Origin: [Clostridium] citroniae WAL-17108
GTDB lineage: Bacteria > Bacillota > Clostridia > Lachnospirales > Lachnospiraceae
Direction of reading: 5' to 3'
DNA length: 36,424 bases
Assembly: GCF_000233455.1 (NCBI RefSeq)
Contig: NZ_JH376420.1
Coordinates: forward strand, 1-36,424
The translations under genes were made by a program, and so were the position numbers. Each line of letters starts with the position of its first letter. Position 1 is the first letter of the stretch. This document shows, piece by piece, positions 26,924 to 34,690 of this stretch. Under the pieces are notes generated by a model. It searched no databases and had not been told where the DNA came from. It worked only from the letters and a program-made list of their open reading frames with translations.

Positions 26924-27567
26924 GAATGACCGCCCCCTTCCCGTTTGTTATCCGCCAATCCGTCTTGAGCTGCTTGACGGTCATCCGTCAGTCCGCCTTG
27001 GGTTTTCCCGCCAGCCTGCTTCTGATCCCGAACAAAGCCCAGCGCCAGCCCGAACACGGCGCCAAGAATTACAATCATAGGCTTACTAAGGCTTGTAAAG
27101 GTGCACAAAAAAAAGGCCACAGCCATGATGACATAGCTAATCCTTGATACAAGCGCCTGTCCTTTTAATTTCCATGCCGCACCTATGATCACAGGAATGA
27201 CCGCGCCTCTGACTCCATTCAGCACATGGCTAACCGCGCCAATCTGCTTCATCGCCGTATAAAAGTAAGTGACGATAGAAAACACCAGGAGCGCTGGTGT
27301 TGAAAGTCCCAGGGTAGCTGAAAGCGCTCCCACCGGACCGGCCACCGTATAGCCGAACATTACCGAAATATTCATGATCATCAGTCCCGGAAGAGATCGG
27401 CCTACGGACATAAAGTCAAGGATCTGCTGCTCCGTCACCCAATGACGCCGGTCTGCAAATTCTTCCTGCATCTGAGCCACAATCCCCCATCCGCCGCCGA
27501 AGGTAAAACATCCAATCTTAAACATGACACAGAAAATTGTGACATTCTTTTTCCACTTTTCCCACAT
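26920..27567 (-). CDS. Chromate-type transporter, first half protein
   Basis: The protein begins MWEKWKKN and has the CHR motif FKIGCFTFGGGWGIVA, then SVGRSLPGLMIMNISVMFG and about five helices. The start was set at ATG 27567, which has GAGGGG upstream; in-frame ATGs at 27573 and 27594 are alternatives. An unusual hydrophilic tail of about 30 residues after the last helix contains two similar segments (QGGLTDDRQ and QDGLADNKR) from an imperfect DNA duplication near 26940-27000. It is paired with the gene at 26387-26923. Confidence 0.88.
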   Translation of the reverse strand: MWEKWKKNVTIFCVMFKIGCFTFGGGWGIVAQMQEEFADRRHWVTEQQILDFMSVGRSLPGLMIMNISVMFGYTVAGPVGALSATLGLSTPALLVFSIVTYFYTAMKQIGAVSHVLNGVRGAVIPVIIGAAWKLKGQALVSRISYVIMAVAFFLCTFTSLSKPMIVILGAVFGLALGFVRDQKQAGGKTQGGLTDDRQAAQDGLADNKREGGGHS

Positions 27568-27654
27568 ATACATCCCCTCTTTCCCATTTATCATACCACT
27601 TTTCAGAAGGGACGTCCATCATGAAAAAGTCTTAACTCTTCAAAACAGGCAAAG

Positions 27655-27692
27655 CTAAAATCCTCATGGTTTCAACTTAAACCATGAGGATT
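27655..27692 (-). terminator. Perfect 14-bp hairpin upstream of chromate-transporter genes
   Basis: AATCCTCATGGTTT (27659-27672) and its exact reverse complement (27679-27692) flank a six-base loop. On the minus strand TTTTAG follows. It may terminate transcripts from the gene scraps at 27737-27984, or act in the leader of the chromate-transporter mRNA. Confidence 0.5.
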
Positions 27693-27736
27693 AGAACATG
27701 CTCATTGTAATTTTGTAACGATCAAAGCCTATTGAA

Positions 27737-27838
27737 CTATAGTATAAAGAGATACTCGTCCAGAGCCGTTACACCGCGAACAAGTTTCCCACGCGCAATA
27801 CGGGCAGTTATCTTTTGAACTTTTTCCCAAAAACTCAT
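27737..27838 (-). CDS. Very small ORF or scrap, 33 residues
   Basis: The frame starts at an ATG that overlaps the stop of the VOC scrap (ATGA) and reads MSFWEKVQKITARIARGKLV, then a short tail ending LDEYLFIL. No family was recognised and the ribosome site is weak. It may be the end of a lost gene. Confidence 0.25.
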   Translation of the reverse strand: MSFWEKVQKITARIARGKLVRGVTALDEYLFIL

Positions 27839-27984
27839 ATTTCCCATCCCAATAATTCACTGTAGAATTTCTGTAATTCTTTTTCATCCTGACAGTCGAT
27901 CATAATATTTCCTATCACTTTTATGTTCTCCGTCTTGCTGGGATTACATATGTAATTCCCTTTAGTTTTAATCTCTTCCCAAAC
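27835..27984 (-). pseudogene. VOC-family (glyoxalase/bleomycin-resistance) remnant
   Basis: The frame contains IGNIMIDCQDEKELQKFYSE followed by LLGWEI and a stop. This is the classic first strand and helix of VOC proteins, which are usually 120-140 residues long. Everything after the first 30 residues is missing, and the upstream codons in the same frame do not look like the family. It is a dead fragment. Confidence 0.65.
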
Positions 27985-28285
27985 TGACCGGGGATGTATC
28001 GACCATCATTTCCACTGATCCTGATAAAACTTCAGCTCTATTATACCAGAACCCAGCCCACAACACTACTGCAGAATAAGCCTCTTATATCCCCTCATCC
28101 AAAATATAACCTCTGATTCTAACAGGTATGTATTACCTCCTGATGCTCTGAAAGATACCTCATCGCGGTACGAACCTTTGCACGTTTTCCGTAAGGTAAT
28201 TTTAATGATTTCCATACTATGACATTACGCTAATTTATTCTATAATTTTAATAACATATATGAAACAATTTTAGGAGGATACCTT
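27985..28285. other. Gap before the small membrane protein
   Basis: No gene is supported. Short minus-strand coding-like pieces are present near 27990-28030. The last 60 bases are AT-rich and probably hold the promoter of the + strand gene at 28286. Confidence 0.35.
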
Positions 28286-28435
28286 ATGCATTCATCAATA
28301 TTCTTTATGATCTTTAGCTTTATTTTGTATGTTGCCCTAATTATTGGATTCTTTGCTCTCGCATACTTCATTCTTAAGAAAGCAATTAAAAATGGTCTTA
28401 TAGAAGCCTATAAAGAAATTCAAAAGCTTAAATGA
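28286..28435 (+). CDS. Small membrane protein, DUF6019-like
   Basis: AGGAGG lies seven bases before the ATG and the frame gives 49 residues. One hydrophobic helix (about 5-30) is followed by a basic-amphipathic end, KKAIKNGLIEAYKEIQKLK. This shape and the KNG-IEAYKEI ending match what I recall of the DUF6019 family. A good terminator follows at once, so it is transcribed alone. The function is unknown. Confidence 0.72.
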   Translation: MHSSIFFMIFSFILYVALIIGFFALAYFILKKAIKNGLIEAYKEIQKLK

Positions 28436-28453
28436 TCCTAATTCCATAACTAC

Positions 28454-28494
28454 ATCCTGGGGAGCCTTATTCGCTCCACAGGATTTTTCTTCTT
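28454..28494 (+). terminator. Terminator of the small membrane protein gene
   Basis: ATCCTG-G-GGAGC pairs with GCTCC-A-CAGGAT (one mismatch), followed by TTTTTCTTCTTT. It begins 18 bases after the stop codon. Confidence 0.8.
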
Positions 28495-28502
28495 TATTAT
28501 GC

Positions 28503-28546
28503 AAAATAAAAGAACTACTAACTTCATGCCTGATAGTTAGCAGTTC
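28503..28546 (-). terminator. Terminator of the SRPBCC gene
   Basis: On the minus strand GAACTGCTAACT (28546-28535) pairs with AGTTAGTAGTTC (28523-28512) over 12 pairs with one wobble. TTTTATTTT follows. It lies 32 bases after the SRPBCC stop codon, back to back with the + strand terminator. Confidence 0.78.
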
Positions 28547-28578
28547 CCTATTTATATATCGTTCAAAACCGGAAGCTG

Positions 28579-28989
28579 TCAATCGAGAAATTTTTTTAAA
28601 TCTGTTATAAATTGTGTCTGCGCCTTTTTCAAATACGTTTGTTCAAATACACTTTTACCAATTGGCCTTATAGAAAGCTTTTCCGCTGTTACACTCGCTG
28701 TAAAGTCAATCTCTGTTTCACTGCCTTTGGATGCAAATACAAGGGTCCAGTGTCCTTTTGTATGGCTGTTTCTTACATCAAGCTCCCAGCGCTTGTACTG
28801 TTCAACCACAGTAACTGTAAACGTAGTGGAATAGCCATTGGGGGAATATTCTATAAACTGTTTTTCATCTATCAATTCTGTTCTGCTCACATCGCTTCGC
28901 CATGTATGATAATGTTCAACTGCTAATACGGTTTCCCATACTTTGTAACTATCGCACTGGATCATAGCCTTTATATTGGATGATGTCAT
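28579..28989 (-). CDS. SRPBCC-family protein
   Basis: The 136-residue protein starts MTSSNIKAMIQCDSYKVWET and carries the VWETV, FTVTVVEQYKRWELD and W-x-LVF pattern of SRPBCC/polyketide-cyclase-like ligand-binding folds, closing with a long C-terminal helix. ATG 28989 follows AGGAGGGA. A separate promoter and terminator show a monocistronic gene, divergent from the XRE-cupin regulator. The bound ligand is unknown, and regulation by the divergent regulator is plausible. Confidence 0.8.
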   Translation of the reverse strand: MTSSNIKAMIQCDSYKVWETVLAVEHYHTWRSDVSRTELIDEKQFIEYSPNGYSTTFTVTVVEQYKRWELDVRNSHTKGHWTLVFASKGSETEIDFTASVTAEKLSIRPIGKSVFEQTYLKKAQTQFITDLKKFLD

Positions 28990-29027
28990 ATTCAATCCCT
29001 CCTATCTGAATTCCATTTCCTATTTAC

Positions 29028-29056
29028 AGAATACACTAAGATCTATTAACTATCAA
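29028..29056 (-). promoter_or_regulatory. Promoter of the SRPBCC gene
   Basis: TTGATA (29056-29051) and TATTCT (29033-29028) with a 17-base spacer on the minus strand, about 40 bases before the ATG. Confidence 0.65.
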
Positions 29057-29108
29057 TATAAAACTGTCTAGATAATAAATATCTTTCTTAACGTTTTGGA
29101 ACGTTTAT

Positions 29109-29147
29109 AATTGAAAATTCAATTTTTGTATGTTATAATATACAAAA
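29109..29147 (+). promoter_or_regulatory. Promoter with two palindromes for the XRE-cupin gene
   Basis: TTGAAA (29111-29116) and TATAAT (29134-29139) are 17 bases apart. AATTGAA/TTCAATT (29109-29124) covers the -35 box, and TTTTGTAT/ATACAAAA (29124-29147) covers the -10 box. Occupation of either would block RNA polymerase, so autorepression by the adjacent regulator is likely. Confidence 0.75.
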
Positions 29148-29180
29148 CGATATTATTCAATACAAACAAGAGGTATAAGA

Positions 29181-29738
29181 ATGGAAAATATCAATTTGAA
29201 TGTTGGCAAGCGGCTCAAATCAATTCGTCAGAACAAGGAGCTGTCTTTAGACGAGGTTTCAAACTTAACCAATGTAAGTAAACCTGCCTTAGCTCAAATT
29301 GAGCGTGGTGCTTCCTCTCCGACTATAAACACTCTATGGAAAATATCGAAAGGGCTTAAAGTTCCATTATCCTATTTCTTGCAGGAACAGGAGAACGATT
29401 TTCAGATTGTTGACTTTAAATCACATAAGCCAATTTTGGAATATGGTGAGTTGATGAAGACATATGCAATTTTCCCCTATTGTCCAACGCGGAACATGGA
29501 AATATTTTATATAGAATTTGCTGCTGGCTGTGATTATCGTTCCCAACAACATTTAGATGGAGTGGAAGAATATCTCTTTGTTATACAGGGAAAACTGCAG
29601 CTTGTTTTGAACGGCAGGGAAATTGTTGTTAAAGAAAAGCAATCTATCCGTTTTCGTGATGATATTCCTCATCAATACAATAATCCGTTTAATGAAATGT
29701 GCGCCGCCTATAACATAATATTTTACTTAAATGCATGA
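29181..29738 (+). CDS. XRE-family regulator with C-terminal cupin
   Basis: The 185-residue protein has a Cro/CI helix-turn-helix at about 9-62 (LSLDEVSNLTNVSKPALAQI, then ERGASSPT) and a cupin_2 barrel at about 105-180 (HLDGVEEYLFVIQGKLQLVL, then FRDDIPHQY). The class includes regulators such as PuuR that bind small ligands in the cupin. A consensus promoter with operator-like palindromes precedes it. It may control itself, the divergent SRPBCC gene and the downstream acetyltransferase. Confidence 0.92.
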   Translation: MENINLNVGKRLKSIRQNKELSLDEVSNLTNVSKPALAQIERGASSPTINTLWKISKGLKVPLSYFLQEQENDFQIVDFKSHKPILEYGELMKTYAIFPYCPTRNMEIFYIEFAAGCDYRSQQHLDGVEEYLFVIQGKLQLVLNGREIVVKEKQSIRFRDDIPHQYNNPFNEMCAAYNIIFYLNA

Positions 29739-29859
29739 GCCGTTCATACAAACGGAACCACCTTTAACTTATATTGGAATAGGCACAAGGCAATTGCGTA
29801 TGGTCAAGTATGTTTTAGGCAAATAGCGCAAATTTAGCAAATCCAACTTCAGGAGGGGC

Positions 29860-30492
29860 ATGATGGCTAATATTTATAGAGTAGTGGATGAAAAATGCTG
29901 GGAAAGAGCAATGCATTGTATGATCTTTAGAAATAGTACTGAACCTGCCTTTTGCGTGACATTTGAAGTAGATATTACTAATTTCCTGCAAAAAATTAAG
30001 AAACAAAATTTTTCCTTTACAATTGCAATGGTATATGCTGTATGTAAATGTGCAAATGAAATAGAAGCATTTAGATACCGCTTTTTGGATGGAACTATTG
30101 TTTTGTATGATAAAATCGATACCGCTTTTACATATCTGAATCAAGATACCCAGTTGTTTAAGGTGGTTAATGTCCCTATGCAAAATAAGATTGAGGAATA
30201 CGTGGAGTTGGCAGCAAAAACCGCAAGGGAACAAAAAGAATACTTTACCGGGCCTCTTGGAAATGATGTTTTCCAATGCTCCCCTATGCCGTGGATAACA
30301 TATACTCATATTTCTCATACGAATTCAGGAAAGAAAGACAACGCAACGCCCCTGTTTGACTGGGGGAAATATTATAAAAAGAACGGAACATTCTTCATGC
30401 CAATATCGGTTCAAGCACATCACTCATTTGTTGATGGTATTCATATTGGAAAATTTGCAGATGGATTACAGAAATATATGGACGAATATTAA
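29860..30492 (+). CDS. Chloramphenicol acetyltransferase-like protein
   Basis: The 210-residue protein covers the full CAT fold, including FSFTIAMVYAVCKCANEIEA and EAFRYRF in the N-terminal half, PMPWITYTHI in the middle and the catalytic motif QAHHSFVDGIHIGKF with His188. Classical type A enzymes acetylate chloramphenicol with acetyl-CoA. Many chromosomal relatives in Clostridia match the fold but not necessarily the activity. AGGAGGGG precedes two adjacent ATG codons (29860, 29863), either of which could start. A nine-codon frame at 29800-29826 could be a leader peptide. Confidence 0.87.
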   Translation: MMANIYRVVDEKCWERAMHCMIFRNSTEPAFCVTFEVDITNFLQKIKKQNFSFTIAMVYAVCKCANEIEAFRYRFLDGTIVLYDKIDTAFTYLNQDTQLFKVVNVPMQNKIEEYVELAAKTAREQKEYFTGPLGNDVFQCSPMPWITYTHISHTNSGKKDNATPLFDWGKYYKKNGTFFMPISVQAHHSFVDGIHIGKFADGLQKYMDEY

Positions 30493-30527
30493 TATATCTT
30501 AAACTAAAAAGCTTTTATAATAATCAT

Positions 30528-30555
30528 TTGACACTTATTAATCAGTGTATATCTA
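30528..30555 (+). promoter_or_regulatory. Promoter for the small membrane protein gene cluster
   Basis: TTGACA (30528-30533) and TATCTA (30550-30555), 16 bases apart, about 57 bases before the ATG at 30612. Confidence 0.5.
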
Positions 30556-30611
30556 GCGTTACTTTTTATGCAGCCCCTCTATACAAATTCACATATAAGG
30601 AGATGAATACC

Positions 30612-30803
30612 ATGACAAATAAAAAATGGCGGATGTTAGCATGTATCTGCATCTTTGCCCCCATTTCCATTGAAATAGCCTTATTTATCATCACCTATCT
30701 GACGGATATGAACTTTGGGTACCTTGGTTTTTTTAGCATACTGGTTCCAGTGTTCCTATTGACCGCCCATCTTATTTCCAAATATAAAATAAAAGAGGAC
30801 TAA
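30612..30803 (+). CDS. Small two-helix membrane protein
   Basis: The 63-residue protein starts MTNKKWRMLACICIF and has two hydrophobic helices (about 7-27 and 35-53) and a basic tail, SKYKIKED. AAGGAG precedes the ATG by about ten bases; an upstream in-frame extension lacks a ribosome site. No family was recognised. It is followed closely by a 21-codon frame and a lipoprotein gene, so the three may share a transcript. Confidence 0.65.
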   Translation: MTNKKWRMLACICIFAPISIEIALFIITYLTDMNFGYLGFFSILVPVFLLTAHLISKYKIKED

Positions 30804-30815
30804 GAGGTATCAACC

Positions 30816-30881
30816 ATGAAGAAAAAACACGGATCCCATGAACCAGCCCGCCAGATCAACCCAAAAGGAGGCGCCGGATGA
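30816..30881 (+). CDS. Possible 21-residue coupled ORF
   Basis: ATG at 30816 has AGAGG upstream, and the frame ends in TGA overlapping the next ATG as ATGA. The product is short, basic at the start (MKKKHGS) and not recognised. It may only couple translation of the lipoprotein gene. Confidence 0.35.
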   Translation: MKKKHGSHEPARQINPKGGAG

Positions 30882-31276
30882 ACCTAAAAACCATTAGCTG
30901 TATATTCCTTCTGGTAATGTCCGCTGTCCTCACCTTCTGCGGATGCACTCAACCAACGCCCGTCCTGTCAGACGGGACCTATGTTACAAGCGGTAATGAG
31001 ACGGATTTTTTCCAGCCAGCCATTACCTTTGATCTGACAGAACACCGTTTTTCCTTTGGTTTCAATCCCTCATCATCCTACTTAACCGCGGGAACAATCT
31101 CTGTTGACAACGGCTATGTCACCGCAGCTACGGACGATGGGGCGTATACTTACATTTTTGAGATCAAGGACAAGAACACGGTATGTTTTGTCCAAAAAGG
31201 TTCGGATCCTGTCACTGTCATGAAAGGTGAATCTCCTGTGACAGATGGAACCGAATTCAAATTAACCGGTCAATAG
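30878..31276 (+). CDS. Hypothetical lipoprotein
   Basis: The 132-residue protein has a signal peptide ending in LTFCGC (Cys23 as lipid attachment). A beta-rich domain with repeated short strands (FSFGFNPSSSYLTAGTISVD, then YTYIFEIKDKNTVCF) follows and resembles small META/copper-amine-oxidase-like lipoprotein domains only loosely. AAAAGGAGG precedes the ATG. It is convergent with the DUF3267 gene, with only three bases between the stops. The function is unknown. Confidence 0.8.
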   Translation: MNLKTISCIFLLVMSAVLTFCGCTQPTPVLSDGTYVTSGNETDFFQPAITFDLTEHRFSFGFNPSSSYLTAGTISVDNGYVTAATDDGAYTYIFEIKDKNTVCFVQKGSDPVTVMKGESPVTDGTEFKLTGQ

Positions 31277-31279
31277 CTG

Positions 31280-31909
31280 CTACCGCTCAAATGCAACCAC
31301 ACCGCATTCATAGGGGTGATCATAATAGACCACTGTCTTTCCTTTGGTCCTGTGCAGCAGCAGCTTCAGGATGATCAGACCATCTCCTCCTCCGCTGAAG
31401 ATCATCATCACGGACAGCGCCGTCAGCCCCGGGTTTCCAAAACAGACCGCGGCCGCTGACAGCGCAAATCCCAGAATCAAAGTGGGCATGGCGGCACCTA
31501 TGATGTACTGCCATTTGCTCAGAGGTTCCGAACAGGTGCAGTAGGGAGTCAGGGCCTGCCAGATCACACCAAATTCAATGGAGTGGAAATGTTTCTTTGC
31601 AAACATGCTCCATGTCAATCCATGGATTCCCTCATGTACCACGATCAAGAACAGGAACAGGGCAAACAGCCATATAAAACCGGCCCCAAAGTAAAAGTCT
31701 CCGCTGGGATTCTTCATACGATACAGAAAGATTACGATTCCGGCAAATGGCATCATTAATATGATCGCAAATATATTGGCCTGTATAATGCCAACTGTGA
31801 GATCAGTCTTCGTATACCCTTCTTTTTCCATGGTTTTACAGACAACGTCAAACTGCGTTTTCCGCTCTGATTCTTTGGGGCTTAAGTTTCGTTTGGATTC
31901 TTTTGTCAT
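31280..31909 (-). CDS. DUF3267-family membrane protein
   Basis: The 209-residue protein has four to five helices and the zinc-peptidase-like motif VVHEGIHGL in the third helix region, with a later YCTCSEPLSKWQYIIGAAMP segment. These are typical of DUF3267 proteins, which are suspected integral membrane metalloproteases without known substrate. AAGGTG precedes the ATG. The nucleotidyltransferase gene lies 30 bases upstream on the same strand, so the two are probably cotranscribed. Confidence 0.85.
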   Translation of the reverse strand: MTKESKRNLSPKESERKTQFDVVCKTMEKEGYTKTDLTVGIIQANIFAIILMMPFAGIVIFLYRMKNPSGDFYFGAGFIWLFALFLFLIVVHEGIHGLTWSMFAKKHFHSIEFGVIWQALTPYCTCSEPLSKWQYIIGAAMPTLILGFALSAAAVCFGNPGLTALSVMMIFSGGGDGLIILKLLLHRTKGKTVVYYDHPYECGVVAFER

Positions 31910-31939
31910 TTCGTATCACCTTCTGTTTGTTGATTTGTC

Positions 31940-32458
31940 TCATCCATTCTGCCGTTCTTCATTGCTCTGCGCCAACAGACTGTTGATGTTTTTAATATCA
32001 TGCCTGTCAACCTCCCTCAATTCGTACCCGGTATGAAAGACGCTTTGGCCCATAGCTGAAATACAGGGGATCTCCCGCCCTTCCAACATGGTTTTACTGA
32101 AATAATCCGGCTCAAACTCATACCATCCTCCCTGCATATCGGCCTGCTTTGCCTTACCGTCACCAGAGATTACAAATGGATGGATGTCTATGTAACTCAT
32201 TTCCGGATGATACAGTTCAATCCTCACAGGTCTCCAGTCTGTTGTAACCGAATAACCATGGGATACCAGAGTATCGATCAATTGGTCTGTGTATTGGGCG
32301 TCAAAATCAATGTCGATATCTCTGTGTTCCCGCGTTTGTTTTCCCACAAGCGCGTCTACTCCCCATCCTCCGTCTAACCAGTAACGGATTTCCAAACGGT
32401 CCAGCAAGTCCAGTACATCCATCAGGTCTTCTTTTGTTGCGGTTTCCTTTTTCGGCAT
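31940..32458 (-). CDS. Nucleotidyltransferase resembling Lnu/ANT drug-modifying enzymes
   Basis: The 172-residue protein has the core motif YWLDGGWGVDALVGKQTREH followed by RDIDID. This is the GG-W-VDA and D-x-D pattern of lincosamide and aminoglycoside nucleotidyltransferases, and the length fits small Lnu-type proteins. A nucleotide is transferred to a hydroxyl of the drug in characterised members. Sequence alone does not show whether this one confers resistance. GGGGAAATGAG precedes the ATG. Confidence 0.75.
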   Translation of the reverse strand: MPKKETATKEDLMDVLDLLDRLEIRYWLDGGWGVDALVGKQTREHRDIDIDFDAQYTDQLIDTLVSHGYSVTTDWRPVRIELYHPEMSYIDIHPFVISGDGKAKQADMQGGWYEFEPDYFSKTMLEGREIPCISAMGQSVFHTGYELREVDRHDIKNINSLLAQSNEERQNG

Positions 32459-32542
32459 CTCATTTCCCCTTTGTCTTTTTTATTTTCCAACATGATATGA
32501 ATATTTTATCACAATATACTGTTTTTGTATAACCTACAGTTC

Positions 32543-32576
32543 AACAGGCGGTTCCCCTTGTATGGAACCGCCTGTT
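32543..32576. terminator. Strong 13-bp hairpin between macro-domain and nucleotidyltransferase genes
   Basis: AACAGGCGGTTCC and GGAACCGCCTGTT flank an eight-base loop. It begins 13 bases after the macro-domain stop on the minus strand, but the longer T stretch lies on the + side (GTTTTC). It probably works as the terminator of the macro-domain gene. Confidence 0.65.
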
Positions 32577-32589
32577 TTCGCCGCAATAT

Positions 32590-33126
32590 TTAATTTTGCA
32601 ACCCAAACACCTTTCGCACCACCATGTCATAGATCAGCTTTGTTCTCTCATCAAACAACACCCATACTATACGGTCCAGCTCCCCGTCATGTTCCTTCAG
32701 GAACCTGTCCATCTCATTGGCCGCAGTCTCCGCCGCAAGCTCCACGGGAAAATGATAGATGCCCGTTGAGATGGATGGAAATGCGATCTGCCTCACATGA
32801 TGCTCCACTGCCAGCTGAAGGGAATTCCTGTAGCAGGAAGCCAGCAGTTCCTCCTCGCTGTGCGTTCCTCCGTTCCACACCGGTCCCACGGTATGTATGA
32901 TGTACGTGCAGGGCAGCTGATATCCCTTTGTGATCTTGGCCTGCCCTGTCTTACAGCCGCCTAACAGCCTGCATTCCTCCAAAAGTTCCTTGCCTGCACC
33001 GCGGTGGATGGCGCCATCCACACCGCCTCCTCCTAACAGTGAGGAATTGGCGGCATTGACAATTGCATCCATGCCGCTTACCTTTGTAATATCTCCCAAA
33101 ACCGTCTCCACAATTGTTTTATACAT
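32590..33126 (-). CDS. Macro-domain protein (O-acetyl-ADP-ribose deacetylase-like)
   Basis: The 178-residue protein has the macro signature [20 protein letters not shown], followed by IHRGAG, then [20 protein letters not shown] and [14 protein letters not shown]. This matches the YmdB/MacroD class that hydrolyses O-acetyl-ADP-ribose or removes ADP-ribose from proteins. ATG 33126 has GGGAGAGG upstream; the longer open frame lacks such a site. It stands alone between two hairpins and a SleB-like gene. Confidence 0.93.
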   Translation of the reverse strand: MYKTIVETVLGDITKVSGMDAIVNAANSSLLGGGGVDGAIHRGAGKELLEECRLLGGCKTGQAKITKGYQLPCTYIIHTVGPVWNGGTHSEEELLASCYRNSLQLAVEHHVRQIAFPSISTGIYHFPVELAAETAANEMDRFLKEHDGELDRIVWVLFDERTKLIYDMVVRKVFGLQN

Positions 33127-33238
33127 CCTGTCTCCTCTCCCTTCGCCACATAGTGTTTTCCTGTTTTTACCTATTATATCACATAATCCCAAGGCTGTCC
33201 CCCCTCTCTGTTCAAATCTTCAGACAGGGAATGATCAC

Positions 33239-33868
33239 TCAGTAACAATAGCAATGGTATCTGGTTCGTATATAAACGCCATTTCCCTGCCGCCCTCCTG
33301 ACTGCCATACCACATTGCCCGGAAGGACGCTTCCATTTTCCAACAGATACTTCGCATTGGCCCAGTTCTGAGGCGTAGGCTCACGGTTGTAATTTCCGTC
33401 CCTGGTACATGCATACTGCCCGCGCTGGAACACCACATCCTGGATCGTGTTGGGAAAGGACGGATGGCCCACCCGGTTGAGGACCACGGATCCCACGTAC
33501 AGCTGCTCGTCATCCGGATAGGACTGTGCTTCCCCACAGATCACATGGGCCAGGATATATAGGTCTTCCTGGGTATAAGATGAAAACCTCAGGCCCGCAG
33601 GATTCGCAGCCTGAGCGCTGTCAACGGCCAGTTCCATGAGTGCCATTGAGTTTGCATCCAGTTTTTCAAAGACCGCCCTGCCCTCCTGACTCCCCCCAAA
33701 TGTCCCTCTTTTCATCACATCCGCTGTGGATATAAGATCATTTATGACCGCATCTGCCTGGGCACAAAGGGTTGCCGCGGCGGCGCCATCCCCGTCCGCA
33801 TATACCACTGCCGGGAAGGCCAGTGATAAAAGCAGTGCTGTTATACCGGTTTGTATTAGTTTCTTCAT
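33239..33868 (-). CDS. SleB-like cell wall hydrolase
   Basis: The 209-residue protein has a cleaved signal peptide (LLLSLAFPAVVYADG), an alpha-helical linker (about 25-95) and a C-terminal Hydrolase_2 domain. That domain carries the catalytic Glu in VICGEAQSYPDDEQ and the SVVLNRVGHPSFPNTIQDVV segment. Spore-cortex lytic enzymes and vegetative muramidase-like hydrolases share this fold. ATG 33868 was preferred because GGAGC lies just before it; two ATGs up to 33886 are possible. No partner YpeB gene is adjacent, so a role outside germination is as likely. Confidence 0.88.
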   Translation of the reverse strand: MKKLIQTGITALLLSLAFPAVVYADGDGAAAATLCAQADAVINDLISTADVMKRGTFGGSQEGRAVFEKLDANSMALMELAVDSAQAANPAGLRFSSYTQEDLYILAHVICGEAQSYPDDEQLYVGSVVLNRVGHPSFPNTIQDVVFQRGQYACTRDGNYNREPTPQNWANAKYLLENGSVLPGNVVWQSGGRQGNGVYIRTRYHCYCY

Positions 33869-33886
33869 CATTGCTCCTATTCTCAT

Positions 33887-34033
33887 AACTGCTTATTTCC
33901 ATAATCTGCTTTTCTTTATATTTTATCCCAAAAAGCAGACATCTAATCACAGCCAAGGGGCACAGGGGAATGATGGGTACAAAACAAGGGGAAGAAAAAG
34001 AGAAGAAAAAGGACTAACAACGGAATAAAACGA
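33887..34033. other. Short gap upstream of the SleB-like gene
   Basis: A purine-rich run at about 33975-34035 is unusual in composition but contains no gene. The SleB promoter is probably within 33887-33930. Confidence 0.3.
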
Positions 34034-34072
34034 AATAAAAAGGGATCCCTCGGCCGCGCCTGGGGATTCCCT
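34034..34072 (-). terminator. Terminator of the 108-residue hypothetical gene
   Basis: On the minus strand AGGGAATCCCC and GGGATCCCT form a stem with one bulged base, then TTTTTATTTC. It lies about 70 bases after the gene's stop at 34143. Confidence 0.65.
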
Positions 34073-34142
34073 CAATCAAGCTACTTCATGATCCATATTT
34101 ACCCTCAGTGGACAAGGGGGCCTTTGAATGATATAGAGACTT

Positions 34143-34469
34143 CTATCTTATGCCAAGAACCTGGTCCGGATCCGGTTTAATCATGTTCCAGGCAGCCATT
34201 AATGCCTCCCTTAACTTTTCCTCCCCGACAAACTCAATCTGCTTATTCAGCACATAGGCGGTCCGCTCCTCGGGCCCCATCTGGAAATAATCATCCTCAT
34301 CCCTGTATGTATCGCTTAAAAAGTTGTATTTGTTCACAAGCAGCTTTTTGTAAGCAATCTCCGCTATGGTCCACCGCTTTGTATGTTCCTCACTCATCAC
34401 GTTAAAATCCACAAATATGATAATATCCAGATTCTGTTCACTTCGGTATTTTAAGGCTTCTACTCTCAT
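34143..34469 (-). CDS. Hypothetical protein, 108 residues
   Basis: GGGAGG precedes the ATG by six bases. The product is soluble and acidic, with a first strand-like segment LDIIIFVDFNVM, a Trp-containing helix region RWTIAEIAYKKLL and an ending KPDPDQVLGIR. No domain was recognised. It has its own terminator and divergent neighbours, which suggests a monocistronic gene. I would not assign a function. Confidence 0.65.
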   Translation of the reverse strand: MRVEALKYRSEQNLDIIIFVDFNVMSEEHTKRWTIAEIAYKKLLVNKYNFLSDTYRDEDDYFQMGPEERTAYVLNKQIEFVGEEKLREALMAAWNMIKPDPDQVLGIR

Positions 34470-34690
34470 AAGCGTCCTCCCAATCAGTTCCTATCCGCTT
34501 TCTCCATTATAGCAAAATTACGGCAATAACACCACTGTATTTTCAATTGTTTACACGATTTTCCATTTACAGGGAATTAAAGAACATGGCAGGGGATCAT
34601 GTCCAATGATTTGGATTTCATTGAAAAAACAGGTGAATTTTTTGTAGAACTGTGTTAGAATTAGAACATACATTCGGCGGGAGGGCAATA

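Noticed and set aside
27655..27692. The perfect hairpin as a miniature transposable element
   Set aside because: It is too short, has no target duplication and no second copy in the window; a terminator role fits better.
33975..34035. Purine-rich run as an origin or binding array
   Set aside because: No regular repeat unit, DnaA boxes or AT-rich unwinding element accompany it.
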